Below are positions 52,801 to 64,000 of a DNA stretch of 64,000 nt, piece after piece (position 1 is the first letter of the stretch; each line of letters opens with the position of its first letter). Source of the DNA: Lonicera japonica. Lineage: Eukaryota > Streptophyta > Magnoliopsida > Dipsacales > Caprifoliaceae. The notes under the pieces are model-generated. The model was not told the origin of the DNA. It saw only the letters and a list, made by a program, of their open reading frames with translations, and did no database searches. The position numbers and the translations under genes are program-made. The stretch is from NCBI GenBank assembly GCA_021464415.1, contig CM038467.1:25969748-26033747 (forward strand), given 5' to 3'.

Positions 52801-53042
52801 TCTGTATTTATAATTTAGTTTTAAATTCAAGTTATTCAACAAGCGTTCAACATGTAAATTTGTAAGTTTTAATTTCAAGTTTTAATTTGTATTTTTAGTT
52901 TTCAATCTTCAATTTAGTAAGTTTTAATTTGAAATTATTATTCCGCGCACTCTTTTACATTCTTTCATATTGCTTCTTGATCCCCTTCCCTATTGGTATA
53001 TTGATCCCCTTCCCGATATATATATTCAATATATGTGTGTGT

Positions 53043-53073
<31 letters not shown>

Positions 53074-53169
53074 TCTAAAACGAAAGAAAAAAAACAAATG
53101 AAAAATATGCATATATATAGATCTCTTCTAAAAAAATGAAAAAAATTCATACCCATAGATCTGTTTAAG

Positions 53170-53560
53170 TTTCAAATGTTCGATGTCGAGCGAGTAATAA
53201 TGAAGATGTTATCCTAATAACAGGAGAGCATTACCACATTTACTCACCATAAATTGGACGAGCATATTTCAAAAAATAGGTCATAACTTAAGTTATTGTC
53301 GAAATTCTAGATGCTCCGTGTCGGGGGAGTATCAATGAAGATACTTTCCTAATGACGGAAGAGTATTATCACATTTACTCTCCTTAATACGGGAGAGTTT
53401 ATCTCAAAAATTAGGCTGTAGCTACGTAATTATTGCAATTCTAGATACTCAATGTCGAGAGAGTATCAATGAAGATACTCTCTCAATGTCAGGAAAGTAC
53501 CAATGAAGATACTTTCCCACTGACGGAAGAGTATTATCACATTTACTTTAATTATAGTTA
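53170..53560. repeat. Minisatellite, ~135 bp unit, ~3 copies
   Basis: Units start at 53181, 53316 and 53450 with 'c.atgtcgag.gagta..aatgaagat' and share 'gacggaagagtattatcaca' and 'catttact'. A half-unit lies at 53484. The word ATGTCGAGCGAGTA is like the TGTCTAGCGAG motif at 35-37 kb. Confidence 0.75.
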
Positions 53561-54135
53561 TTAATTTAGAGAGTGGTAGAGTGGGGTGTTTGTGATAAAA
53601 AATTTAAAAGTGGGGGTGTAAGGTATATAGAGGGTATTTGTGACAACAAAAAGGGGTGCATTTATCACCCCTCAAAAAATATTATCTAAGTTTTTAAAAT
53701 TAGAACAGTTTCAAAACGTATATGTGTAATAATGTGTAATATGTGAACATTTACTCAGTTCTTAATATCTAAATATGTGTGCAATAATTGTAATTATTGA
53801 CACTAACGTTGAAATGAAAACATTCATTTCTTATTGGGAATATTTTAAGGTAATTTCGTCATACACTTAATTCTTTTACCATGCATGGGGCACATGACCT
53901 ACTTTCTAATAGTATTTTAACTGATCAATAACATAATGGTGTTCAATGCTAAAATATATTAAATGAAGAGGGGAAAATGTCTGATAAAATAGTTTAAGGT
54001 GGCAAACCCGAAAATACCCTTATAAGGATTTTGTATTGATTTTGTTTCCATATTGGGTTATGGCTTAAAAAAAAAAATTCAAGCTCGAGTGAGTATTCAA
54101 AAAAATAAAAATAAAAAGGGGAGAGATAGATTATA
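53561..54135. other. Gene-free stretch
   Basis: No gene or element with clear ends seen. Confidence 0.4.
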
Positions 54136-54644
54136 AGAACATCTTCAATAGTCTTTTAAATCTTTGTTTTGTGTAAAATTTACATAATTTATATAAAAAA
54201 ATTTATCTTCAACAGCGTTTTAAAACTAAAATTTGTGTAAAAATAGTTGTGTGAAATACACTCTCATTTTACACTGCCACGTCAGTTTTCTATCTCTTCA
54301 TTTTTATTTTTATTTTAAATTTGAAAACGTAACAACTTCAAATGTAAAATATGGATTTTAATAAATACTATATATTTGAAATATATTCATCAATGCCTAT
54401 AAATCAAGATACATTGTGATTATAAGATTATCTATAAATAAATTCAAGAAAAAACACAAAAAAAAAAATACTTATACTGATATTTAACACGTGTGGAAAT
54501 ATTATTCATTATTTCAAAATTCACACAATAGCTTATAAAAGTACCATTTGAACAAAAAAATTTAGTATTCAAGTTTTTTTTTTTGTAAAAATGGGTTGAC
54601 ATATATGATTTACAAGTCAAATTTTACACTATTGGAGATGGTCT
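54136..54644. mobile_element. MITE-like element of the AGA(G/A)CATCTCCAATAG type
   Basis: Left end agaacatcttcaatagtctt and right end cactattggagatggtct are inverted repeats of a well-known MITE end type. The interior has 'gtgtaaaatttacataatttat' and other hairpin-prone words. Its right end is repeated at 63445-63470, where only the terminal part remains. Confidence 0.7.
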
Positions 54645-54654
54645 AACTAATAAG

Positions 54655-55345
54655 TTCGCCAAATTAAAATGTAAAAATAATAAACCTGCCGTCTCACCTT
54701 AACTTTTTCTTTCTTGTAAAAATTGTGTTTTTTTTTATCTTTTAACTTTCTTAAAGTTTATGTTTTATCTTTTTTCTTTCTTTTGTTTTTATCTAAAATG
54801 TTGCAAAATTTTTTAAATATGTTTAAATTCAAAAGTCGAACGACCGAATAATACCAAATCGAAACGAAACCGAATATGTTTAGTTTGAATTTAGGGTGTG
54901 CAAATGCAAAACTGAATAATTACATATATGATTCGAAAATAATATTAGTCCACTATATAAAATTTAATGTTCCTAAAATTTTCAAGTTTTAATGAGAATC
55001 CAACCTTTTGAACTATTATAAATATTTAAATTATATTATAAATGTAAAAGTTAAGAACTTTTATGTCAAACAGAATTAAGAATAAGCTTAGAATTTTTAT
55101 TAATTTTTTGATTAAAATAAGTGCAGAATTATAATTTATTTTTTTATAAAAAATCTGTATATATATAAAACCTAATAAAATCAAACAACAAAATTTAATT
55201 CGAGTTAGTTTTAAAATGTTTAAAACTAAATCGAAACCAAACTTTTAAATTCAATTTTAGTTTTCACCCACCCTCATCACATCCAAAAGCACTCTTAATA
55301 TATTTTGGATATTGTATTGCTTTAGTAAATAGTATAATTATTTTG
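54655..55345 (+). repeat. Repeat R, copy 1 (direct)
   Basis: Runs from 'gttcgccaaatt' through 'gtctcaccttaactttttct' to 'attgtattgctttagtaaat'. The same text, in order, occurs as an inverted copy at 62355-63020 and as a direct copy from 63470 to the window end. It includes 'cgaacgaccgaataatacca' and 'gtttagtttgaatttagggtg'. No coding capacity is seen; it is of unknown class. Confidence 0.75.
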
Positions 55346-57180
55346 TCAAAACTCAAAAATATTAACCTATTGTCCAAAAAAAAAAGAGAAAAGTACTACC
55401 CTTATTAATTATAGGATTAGTACTATTTCTAAAGCTCCGAATCCATCATGATTATTATATTAAGGCAAAAGGACAAAACTAATCTTTCTTTTCTTTACCT
55501 CTTGTCTCTTTCATTTCTCCCTTGAGCATAGCTATATGTAATATAAATTCCTATAAATTACAGGAATTACTATAATTAGTTATATTGCTAAGGTAATACT
55601 TTTCCCATAAAAAAGTGATTTAAAAGACTCTACTACATATTTTGAATATTGTATTACAATGACAAAAAGACAAAATTATCCACTATTTTTAATCATAATA
55701 TTTCAAATAATAATAGATATAATCATAATATTTTCCGTGGTACTTTTATTTGTGTGCTTGGTTTTTGTTTTCCCTTTATAAAATTCATGCACCCACTATA
55801 ATTAGTAAAATTAAGGATTCAAAGAACCCAATTGAGTATTTTACTAAATCTTTTATACTACAAGAAAGTTGATTTTTTATCAACCAATTTTTTTTTTCTC
55901 AATCCTAATCATTAATTAGGAAGTAAATCCAAAAGGTTTCAATTAAAAAAAATTATAAAGCTTAAATTTCTAAAATGGTTGACAATAATATAAAACAAAC
56001 AAAATGAGATTTATTAAATAACTAGGTAAAACCTTTATATTTAAATTAAAATGAACCATACCATTGTGATTATGTTTGGAAACAGAAACCAAATCATGAA
56101 AACTTAAATAATCATAAGATTTGAATCACTGTTATCAAAATAAAATAATTACAATGACTTTAATAATAATTTTTTTTACTCCAAGTTGCAAAAATCTTAT
56201 TTCGATTTTGGCTTGAAAAATAACTATTTTCACCCGAGTCAATCCACCAACTTAAAGGAAAAATATATTAAATTTGATTGAAACATTCAAATCACAGATT
56301 TATTATTTTCTAATTTTTCAAGACTTTCAGTTTTTTCAAATAAAATAAAATAAGTCCTAAACTTTTATTGTAGTGGATTAATCAAGGAATCAACTCACAT
56401 AATTTACCTTTTAGGCATTTTATAACTTTGTTTATAATTCCTCATGTTATTAGATAATCAGCAAATTTATTATTTTGCCGCTTAACATGTATTTCCTCTA
56501 TAAATAACATAGAGAGTAGACATAGAACTAAACATATTTGGATAAAAAATTTCTTATCCCAATAATTTTGAACAAGTTTAACAAGCGTAACAAATATACT
56601 CAAACATAGCACTAGAAATCATTAAAATGCATAGTAGTAAAATAAGCTATTAACTTTCTTGCAAGAGACACATAAGCAATAAATACAATTATCCATGAAC
56701 ATAATCATTAGTTTGAGAAACATTAATTTTCATATTATGTGTATCAGTCATTTGCATAAACATAATGCTTAATTTGTTTGATATCTTCAAAACTTTATGA
56801 AAATTTCTTTCTACTCACTCTTGACAATAATAGTGAGAATTTCAACTAATAACGATTTAGTACACTTAAGGTAAACTAAACTTACTCAAAACATTATGAG
56901 AAGTTAGTTATTTTGAAGAAATAATACATATTAAGCATGCAAATGAAGTTCACAACATAAAAATTCAACATCATTAATAATACTGTGAAATAACAACACG
57001 AACATTAGTATTATAAATACAATGTACAACTATGGTACTCCTTTGGGTAATAATCATAAAATAAAATTATGATTGCTTAGTTGTATTTATATTTGACTTT
57101 AGTGAGTTTTTTATTAACTAATTAGACAGATACAGTATATTTGGATATCTTATACCCACCTAATCAAATAATACACTAAA
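55346..57180. other. Gene-free AT-rich stretch
   Basis: No gene, RNA gene or clear element seen. Confidence 0.45.
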
Positions 57181-57870
57181 CTCCTTAATATTTATTTAGT
57201 CATTAAAATTATTCTGTTTGGAGAATAAATTTAAAATGAATAAATAAATCCAATAACACTATGAATATATCATTTACAAATTATAAGTATCATTATCCAT
57301 GTGTTATTGTCAATAAGTTTATTATTGAATTTAGTATTCATCATATAGTTGGGCCACTTAGGAGGCTACCGAACTATTCTTAATATGACTACTAAATTAA
57401 ATAATATATACATTAAACTCGTGAGAAACATTACAATAATAAAGATTATTTGTAATTTATGAGTTAATCATGTAAGATTTACTATTTAATTAAGTCATTA
57501 ACACTCTAGTTGGACTACTTTGGCGGCTACCGACAATTCTTGATATGACTATTAATACAAATAGTGTATTTACGTAATCAAACATACTGGTCAATACCAA
57601 TCAATAAATTTTTCTTCGAATGAAGAAAGATTTTTAATCCTTTAATATTTATTAGGTCATTGAAATTTGATTGATCAGCTTTGGAGAACAACAAATTTTC
57701 AAGTACTAAATAAAATAAATGTGCTCATAAAACAATTATTACAATTATAAAAATCATCAATTCACGAGTTATAATCCTCGATCCATTATTAAATTTAATA
57801 TTCATAAGTCATTATAGTTGGACTACTTTGGTATCTCACAAATTGACCATAATATGAATATTAAATTATT
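57180..57870. repeat. Diverged, irregularly spaced repeats
   Basis: 'atagttgg.ccactt.gg.ggctacc' recurs at 57347, 57512 and 57816, each followed by 'ttcttaatatgact'-like text. 'aatatttatt.ggtcatt.aaatt' recurs at 57187 and 57642. Spacing is 165 and 304 bp. They are old duplications of unknown origin. Confidence 0.5.
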
Positions 57871-58254
57871 TGGTTATAATTCTAAACACCAGTAACAGGT
57901 TTCTCTACTCGGACCTTTACGCTTAAGTGTTGTATCGTAATACTTGAATACGTAACTGATGGAATGTTACGTATATTATAGGCAGAGAGAAGACCCAATT
58001 CCTCACATGCCTATCTGTAATTCCCATTTTCCATCAAAGTGGGCTAGTGGAAGTTATATTTAACTAATTAGAGATAATTATTATTAATCTTTAACAAATA
58101 GAGATTTTATCCAAAATAATTAAATAGGTTGTTATCCTCAATAAAACCATACAATTCAAAACTTTACCACTCTCTCATTATTTATTTATTATCTTAATAA
58201 ATCACTAAATAAAATAAGCCAATTATGTGGGCCACACAAGAGTTAAGTAATTAA

Positions 58255-60119
58255 TTCTTACATATATGAAGTATATGACGTTGTATTTTTAAAAACAACA
58301 TAATTTATCTTCAACCTTTATCTAGCTATATCTATGGAGAGCTAAAACATTTGAAGTTCACAAAAGATATTAGAATCTTGGTACCTCTTAAGCTTCCTCG
58401 CCCTTGCTTCTTTTTCCAGTTAACCTTTATTTTTGAAAATCATGGTATATGTGTGTGTGTGTGTTTCATATATTATGTAGGTATTATTACACTTAATTTA
58501 TGTTATTAGGTATTATTACATTTTTTAATTTTGTTTATATATATATACAATAAGACTAACTTAATTTTTTGCATACATGGTCAGGGTGATCATATTCATC
58601 AAGCAATTATGACGGTAATTCGGAGAAATGATAACTTGATGAATCAAGTGGGCGAAAATGCCTATTAGTGCACCCTCGAACAGCGGACTCATGCGATATG
58701 TGTAAGCTAAGGTCCACGTAATAATATTGATTGTTGGTATCAATCTGCATTAAGTCATACTAATAATTGTATTTTACGAATGCACTGTAGGGCTCAGAAT
58801 GGTGATAATAAAATATATCTAGTTTCTGAGACATTCACATCAACGTTAGAGATGTGGAACGGTTGTCTTTACGATAACTATTATCTTCATCATGATTTTC
58901 TAAGATCTTGGTGTAAGAAATTAATTATTAAAATTTTGATTTTCTAGTTCTTTTATTTCAACGAGTCAATAAACATCTATTTCAATTTAAGTCAGCTTAT
59001 AATTAGGCTTTTATATTTCAATTTTTATGATATTTATAAATTTAATTGATAATTTTTCTAATATATATTTAGGGACGTGATACAAAGGTTAATCTACTTG
59101 CATGAATAACTGAATCATAGGCATGGTAGAATTGTGCAAAACTCAATTTTAATAGTGAATAGAAGGGCTTAATTAGGAAATGTAAGGTGTAATCTAGGCT
59201 ATGATGTTGTTGCGACTCTGGTTTCTGATTGCAATCACTTGGCAACGGTGGTGGAAGAGATTTTTTTGCATCTACATGAATTTATGACGCTAAAAGTTTG
59301 TCATTTAACACAATTTTCACCAAATTCAAATACAAGCCGCATGCATAAATTTTAATTCATGTCTTTCATATACACATTGATTTGTTTGTATTTTCTTATA
59401 GGATTAATATTTTCTTTTTATAATGATTTAACTAGACGTCATTTGATGTACTACTGCAAACACCCTATGTTACTGAATACGAGTCAAAGAACTACTTTTA
59501 AGTTAATTTCTAGGCACAGCTCTCGTAACAATGGTTTGGATCGATATGTAAGGTCTTAATTACAATCGATACTTGGCTCTACGTACAATAAACAATGAAA
59601 AGGCAAAGTCACTAATCAAGTGATTCAAAACACGAAAGGTTTCTAAACTGCAGATAATAATGCTTAGGGAATCTTGTGTTTTAGTAGGAACCTTCACGTA
59701 CATTTGAATCAACTAGTTAGATTATTATTATATATATTATGATTAGTGTCTATCTAATATATAATTTTATTTATTGAATTCAGATTGACTTGTCATTGTT
59801 TCTTCTTCTTGATGTTTGTTGAATATTTAGGAACATGTCATGGATGATCTGCAGTTGGACAAGTTTCTGGACAGTATTTGACCAGGTTTTCTGCAAGCCT
59901 GGTTACTAATGTGCCTCTTTTACTACCGTGGAACTAACAAGCATGACTAATAACTTTTTATTTGTGTTTTTATTTAATCTATGTAGTGTGTTAATTATTT
60001 AATTTGTTATATCTCAATTCTATGTAATTTGCTTAGTTTCTAATCGATTTTATTTGCATGTTTGAATATAGCTAGATTATAAGTTATGACTTGTATGTTT
60101 TATTATTTGAGAATTAATT
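58255..60119 (+). repeat. Left arm of a long palindrome
   Basis: The whole arm is repeated in reverse orientation at 60122-62030. Matching landmarks from outside to centre: 'agaatcttggtacctcttaa', 'tttttgaaaatcatggtata' followed by a (GT)n run, the 328 bp exon-like block, 'agaattgtgcaaaactcaat', 'ttggcaacggtggtggaaga', 'ttaactagacatcatttaa' type text, and 'gtgtttttatttaat.tatgt' near the centre. The copies differ mainly by substitutions, at an estimated 10-20%. The arms meet at about 60120 with no spacer to speak of. Confidence 0.92.
58585..58912 (+). pseudogene. Left-arm copy of an unknown protein-coding exon
   Basis: A 328 bp block between an acceptor (ggtcag|GGTGAT) and a donor (TTGGT|GTAAG). 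Frame 1 reads as protein with phrases NNIDCWYQSALSHTNN and KIYLVSETFTSTLEMWNG, but is broken by stops (a TAG after the phrase GENAY and a TAA about 20 codons later). The right arm has the block at the same length. I do not recognise the family. Further readable pieces lie at 59090-59330 (phrase VVEEIFLHLHEFMTLKVCHL) and 59440-59550 (phrase MYYCKHPMLLNTSQRTTF), suggesting at least three exons of one gene. Confidence 0.5.
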
Positions 60120-60121
60120 AT

Positions 60122-62030
60122 AACTTTAATTTTCAAGCAATAAAATATATAGGTCATAACTCATCATCTATGTAACTAGATTCAAATATGCAAATACGAA
60201 AAGTTAAAAATTAAGCAAAGTATGTAGAACTAAGGCATGTCAAATTAATTAATTAACACACTACATAAATTAAATAAAAACACAAATAAAAAATTCTTAG
60301 TCACGCTAATTAATTCCACAATAGTAAAATATGCACATTGGCAGCAAAAATTGCGGAAACCAGACTTGCAGAAAATCTGGCCAAATACTGTCTAAAAACA
60401 TGTTAAACTACAGATTATCCATGACTTGTCCCTAAACATCCAACCAACATCAAGAAGAATAAGAAGAAACAATAACAAGTCAATCTATATCATATAAATA
60501 AAATTATATATTAAATAGACACTAATAATAATCATATTATATGTAATAATCTAACTAGTTGATTCAAATGTACATGGAGTTTCCCACTAAGACACAAAAA
60601 TCCCCAAGCATTATTATTTGCAGTTTAAAAACCTTTCATGTTTCGAATCACTTGGTTAGTGACATTACCTTTTCAGTGTGCATTGTACGCAGAACCAAGT
60701 ATCGATTGTAATTAAGACCTTACATATCCATCCAGACCATTGTCGCGAGATCTTTGCCTAGAAATTAACCTAAAAGTAGTTCTTTGACTCGCATTCAGTA
60801 ACATGGGGTGCTTGCAGCAGTACGTTAAATGATGTCTAGTTAAATCATGATTAAAAAAAATCTATAAAAAATATATGAAAACACAAACATATCAATGTGT
60901 TTATAAAATATATGAATTAAAATTTACACACGCGGCTTATATTTGAGTTTAAAAGAACTATGTTAAATAACGAATTTTTGGAGTCATAAATTCATGTAGA
61001 TGGAAAAAATCTCTTCCACCACCGTTGCCAAGTGATTATAATAAAAAACCAGTGTCACAACAACATCATAACCTAAATTGCTACCTACATTTCCTTATTT
61101 AGCTCTTCCATTCACTATAAAAATTGAGTTTTGCACAATTCTACCATGCCTATGATTCAGTTATTCATGCAAGTAAATTAACCTTTCCATCACATCACTA
61201 AATATATATTAGAAAAATTATCAATTAAATTTATAAATATCATAAAAATTGAAATGTAAAAGCCTAATTATAAGCTGACTTAAATCGAAATGGATGCTTA
61301 TTGACTCGTTGAAATAAAAGAACTAGAAAATCAAAATTTTAATAATTAATTCCTTACACCAAAATCCTACAAAATTAGGATGAAGATAATAGTTATCGTA
61401 AAGAGGGTCGTTCTATATCTCTAACGTTGATATGAATGTCTCAGAAACTAGATATATTTCATTATCACTGTTTTGAACCCTATAGTGCATTTGCAAAATA
61501 CGATTATTGGTATGGCTTAATGCATATTGATACCAACAATTAATATTATTACCTGGACCCCAGCGTATACATATCGCATGAGTCTGCTGTTCAAGAACGC
61601 ATTCATAGGCATATGCGCCCACTTGATTCATTAAGTAATCGTATCTCTGAATTACCATCATAATTGCTTAATAAATATGATCACCCTGACCATGTAGGCA
61701 AGAAGTTAAGTTAACCTTATTGTAGATATATACACACAAAATAAAAAAATGTAATAATACCTAATAAAATAAATTAAGTGCAATAATACGTACGTAATAT
61801 ATGAAAAACAAACACACACACACACACACATATATACCATGATTTTCAAAAATAAAGCCTAACTGGAAGAAGAAGTAAGGGCGAGAATGTTTTAAGAGGT
61901 ACCAAGATTCTAATATATTTTATGAACTTCAAATGCTTAACTCTCCATATAATATATCTAGAGAAAGGTTGAAGACAAATTATATTGTCTTTAAAAATAC
62001 AACATCATGTACTTGATATATACATATAAT
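60122..62030 (-). repeat. Right arm of the long palindrome
   Basis: Reverse-complement partner of 58255-60119. The outer edge is near 62030 ('tacttgatatatacat' against 'atgaagtatatgacg' on the left). The GT run of the left arm appears here as a CA run at 61812-61831 of different length. Small indels occur, for instance in a T run near 61007, while the exon-like block has kept its length. Confidence 0.92.
61358..61685 (-). pseudogene. Right-arm copy of the unknown exon
   Basis: Also 328 bp between a CAG acceptor and a GGT|GTAAG donor. It is open for 82 codons from an internal Met (61661) to a TAG at 61413, with phrases NQVGAYAYECVLEQQTHA and CIRWGPGNNINCWYQYAL. A TAA lies three codons upstream of that Met. 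It keeps residues where the left arm has stops, and has its own stop where the left arm reads Trp. The two copies decayed independently. No family is recognised; the Cys/Trp-rich 'RWGPGNNxNCWYQYALSH' stretch is the best handle for a search. Confidence 0.5.
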
Positions 62031-62354
62031 AGTATGCTTCCATATCTCTCTCTCTTTGATACCCAAATCAAAGCAGGAATGTGATTCAGATAGATTACAA
62101 AGAATGACTACAATGTTTTCTTCTTTCAACAAGAAAACATTTAAAGTTGCAAAAGCCATTGATCTTCGAGCATTTAGAAAGAGATGGCGAAATGTTTGCA
62201 AATCATATTAATCTTTATTATATAAGAAAGAGATGAGAAAGAAAACAAAGTAGAGCCAGTGAGAGATAAAATTAATAGGAGATCAAAAGAACTTAAAAGT
62301 GTAATAATTGTCGGACAAAACTTTAGCCCATCGACTTTTTATTTTTGGATTGTT

Positions 62355-63020
62355 TTGTACTATTTACTAAAGCAATACAATATTCAAAATATATTAAGAG
62401 AGCTTTTTGGTTGCGATGAGGGTGGGTAAAAACTTAAATTAAATTTAAAAATTTAGTTTGGATTCAGTTTTAAAAAATTTTAAAATTAACTTGTATTAAA
62501 TTTTTTGATTTCTTTTGATTAGGTTATATATATATATATTTTATAAAAAATAAATTATAAGTCAACACTTATTTTAATCAAAAAAATTAATAACAATTCT
62601 AAGCTTATTCCTACTTCTTTTTGACATAAAAATTCTTAACTCTTACATTTAAAATATAATTTAAATATTCTTGATAGTTCAAAAATTGGATTTTCACTAA
62701 AACTTGTAAATTTCATAAACATAAAATTTTATGCAGTGAACTAATATTATTTTTGAGTCATACATATAATTATTCGATTTTGCACTTGCACACCCCAAAT
62801 TCAACCCAAACATATTCGGTTTGGCTTATGTTTGGTACTATTCGGTCGTTCAACTTTTGAGTTTAAACATATTTAAAAAAATTGCAGCATTTTAAATAAA
62901 AAAATATCAAATATAAACTTTAAGAAAGTTAAAAGATAAAAAGCGTAATTTTACAAGAAAGAAAAAGTTAAGGTGAGACGGCCGGTTTATTATTTTCACA
63001 TTGTAATTTGGCGACCTTAT
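62355..63020 (-). repeat. Repeat R, copy 2 (inverted)
   Basis: Reverse-complement copy of 54655-55345, recognisable from 'tttactaaagcaatacaata' at its low end to 'aaaaagttaaggtgagacgg' and 'aatttggcga' at its high end. Together with copy 1 it brackets the palindrome in opposite orientations. Confidence 0.75.
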
Positions 63021-63034
63021 TTTTTAGACATGTA

Positions 63035-63424
63035 GGTTGTGTTTGGTTGCTATTTCTGAACAAGATTTTAAAATTTTTTCTCAAAATACAATTTAAAATC
63101 AACTCTACTTTCACCCTTCCCAAAATTTATTTCACTACACTTTCTCTCTCTATTTTTTTTAAAACGCCGTAACTTTAAATCCAAAAATTAAAAAATAATA
63201 AAAAATATATATTTGAAACCTACTCATCGAGATCTATAAAATAAGATCCATTGTGACTATTTTTTGAATTTTTTTATGCGTTTTTTTCATTGGTTGAAAA
63301 AAAGTCAAACAAAATCAAATTCACTTTTCAACATAAAAATTCTAACTCAAAACATTCAACCAAACACCAAATTTTTAAAAACTTGTCTAGAAAACTTGTC
63401 TAGAAACATTAACCAAACACCACC
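63035..63424. mobile_element. Foldback element with GTGTTTGGTT ends and 3 bp duplication
   Basis: Ends ggttgtgtttggtt and aaccaaacaccacc are 14 bp inverted repeats with one mismatch, directly flanked by 'gta' on both sides (63032-63034 and 63425-63427). A 3 bp duplication and this kind of end are like PIF/Harbinger MITEs, though that family usually prefers TWA targets. A relative lies at 42690-43055. It separates two oppositely oriented copies of repeat R. Confidence 0.65.
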
Positions 63425-63469
63425 GTAATTTTATGATTTACATGTCAAATTTTACACTATTAGATATGC

Positions 63470-64000
63470 TCTAACTAATAAATTCGCCAAATTACAACGT
63501 GAAAGTAATAAACCCGCGGTCTCACCTTAACTTTTTCTTTCTTGTAAAATTACGCTTTTTTATCTTTTAACTTTCTTAAAGTTTATATTTGATATTTTTT
63601 TATTTAAAATGCTGCAAATTTTTTAAATATGTTTAAACTCAAAAGTTGAATGACCGAATAGTACCAAACATAAGTGAAACCGAATAATTATATGCATGAC
63701 TCCAACTATTTGAACTATCATGAATAATAATTATATGCATGACTCAAAAGTTGAATAATTTATGTTTATGAAATTTACAAGTTTTAGTGAGAATCCAACT
63801 ATTTGAACTATTATGAATATTTAAATTATATTTTAAATGTAAGAGTTAAGAATTTTTATGTCAAAAAGAAGTAGGAATAAGCTTAGAATTGTTATTAATT
63901 TTTCTGATTAAAATTGGAGGTGACTTATAATTTATTTTTTATAAAATATATATATATAACCTAATAAAATAAAAAAAATTAATAAAAGTTAATTTTAAAA
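63470..64000 (+). repeat. Repeat R, copy 3 (direct, runs off the window)
   Basis: From 'taaattcgccaaattacaac' and 'ggtctcaccttaactttttc' through 'gaataagcttagaattgtta' to the window end, in the same orientation as copy 1. An internal piece ('aataattatatgcatgactc') is duplicated at 63684 and 63725. The unit is cut by the end of the window. Confidence 0.7.

Overview
This is a nuclear segment of a dicot-type flowering plant. It is AT-rich and carries intron-split genes with GT..AG junctions, chloroplast-targeting sequence, dense small foldback elements and a decayed endogenous pararetrovirus. No tRNA, rRNA, operon or CRISPR was seen. I cannot name the species.

Two intact host genes lie on the minus strand. 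Positions 2110-6415 hold a GSK3/shaggy-like protein kinase: 12 coding exons joining in phase to 422 residues, plus a separate 5'-UTR exon near 7764-8105. Positions 14245-22702 hold a plastid-targeted FAD-dependent oxidoreductase of the carotenoid-isomerase-like family: 9 exons joining in phase to 585 residues. From memory of Arabidopsis locus numbers, the closest relatives of both (SK42/At1g57870 and At1g57770) also lie near each other on chromosome 1, so this may be an old gene neighbourhood.

The rest is mostly repeats. 0-2 kb: a tandem array of about 258 bp units. 8-14 kb: gene-free, with two foldback elements, a compound microsatellite, small tandem repeats and an orphan promoter-like site (G-box plus TATA). 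24-37 kb: foldback elements, a retroelement-type ORF (512 codons, minus strand), a pair of related promoter/leader-like segments in opposite orientation, and a cluster of TGTCTAGCGAG motifs. 39.7-40.4 kb: a non-autonomous hAT element with an 8 bp target duplication. 41.6-42.3 kb: a possible solo LTR. 47.9-52.9 kb: a 5'-truncated, frameshifted caulimovirus-like copy (coat-protein tail, zinc knuckle, protease, reverse transcriptase, RNase H, downstream ORF, promoter and poly(A) signal). 53.2-53.6 kb: a 135 bp minisatellite.

The most unusual structure is a near-perfect long palindrome, 58255-62030: two arms of about 1.9 kb meet head to head with almost no spacer. Each arm carries the same 328 bp exon-like block with matching splice signals, broken by different stop codons. 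Transcription would give a long hairpin RNA, so a natural siRNA-producing locus is a reasonable hypothesis. A related fragment lies at 26.6-26.85 kb, and diverged repeats around the palindrome (54.65-55.35, 62.35-63.02 and 63.47-64.0 kb) suggest repeated inversion or duplication.
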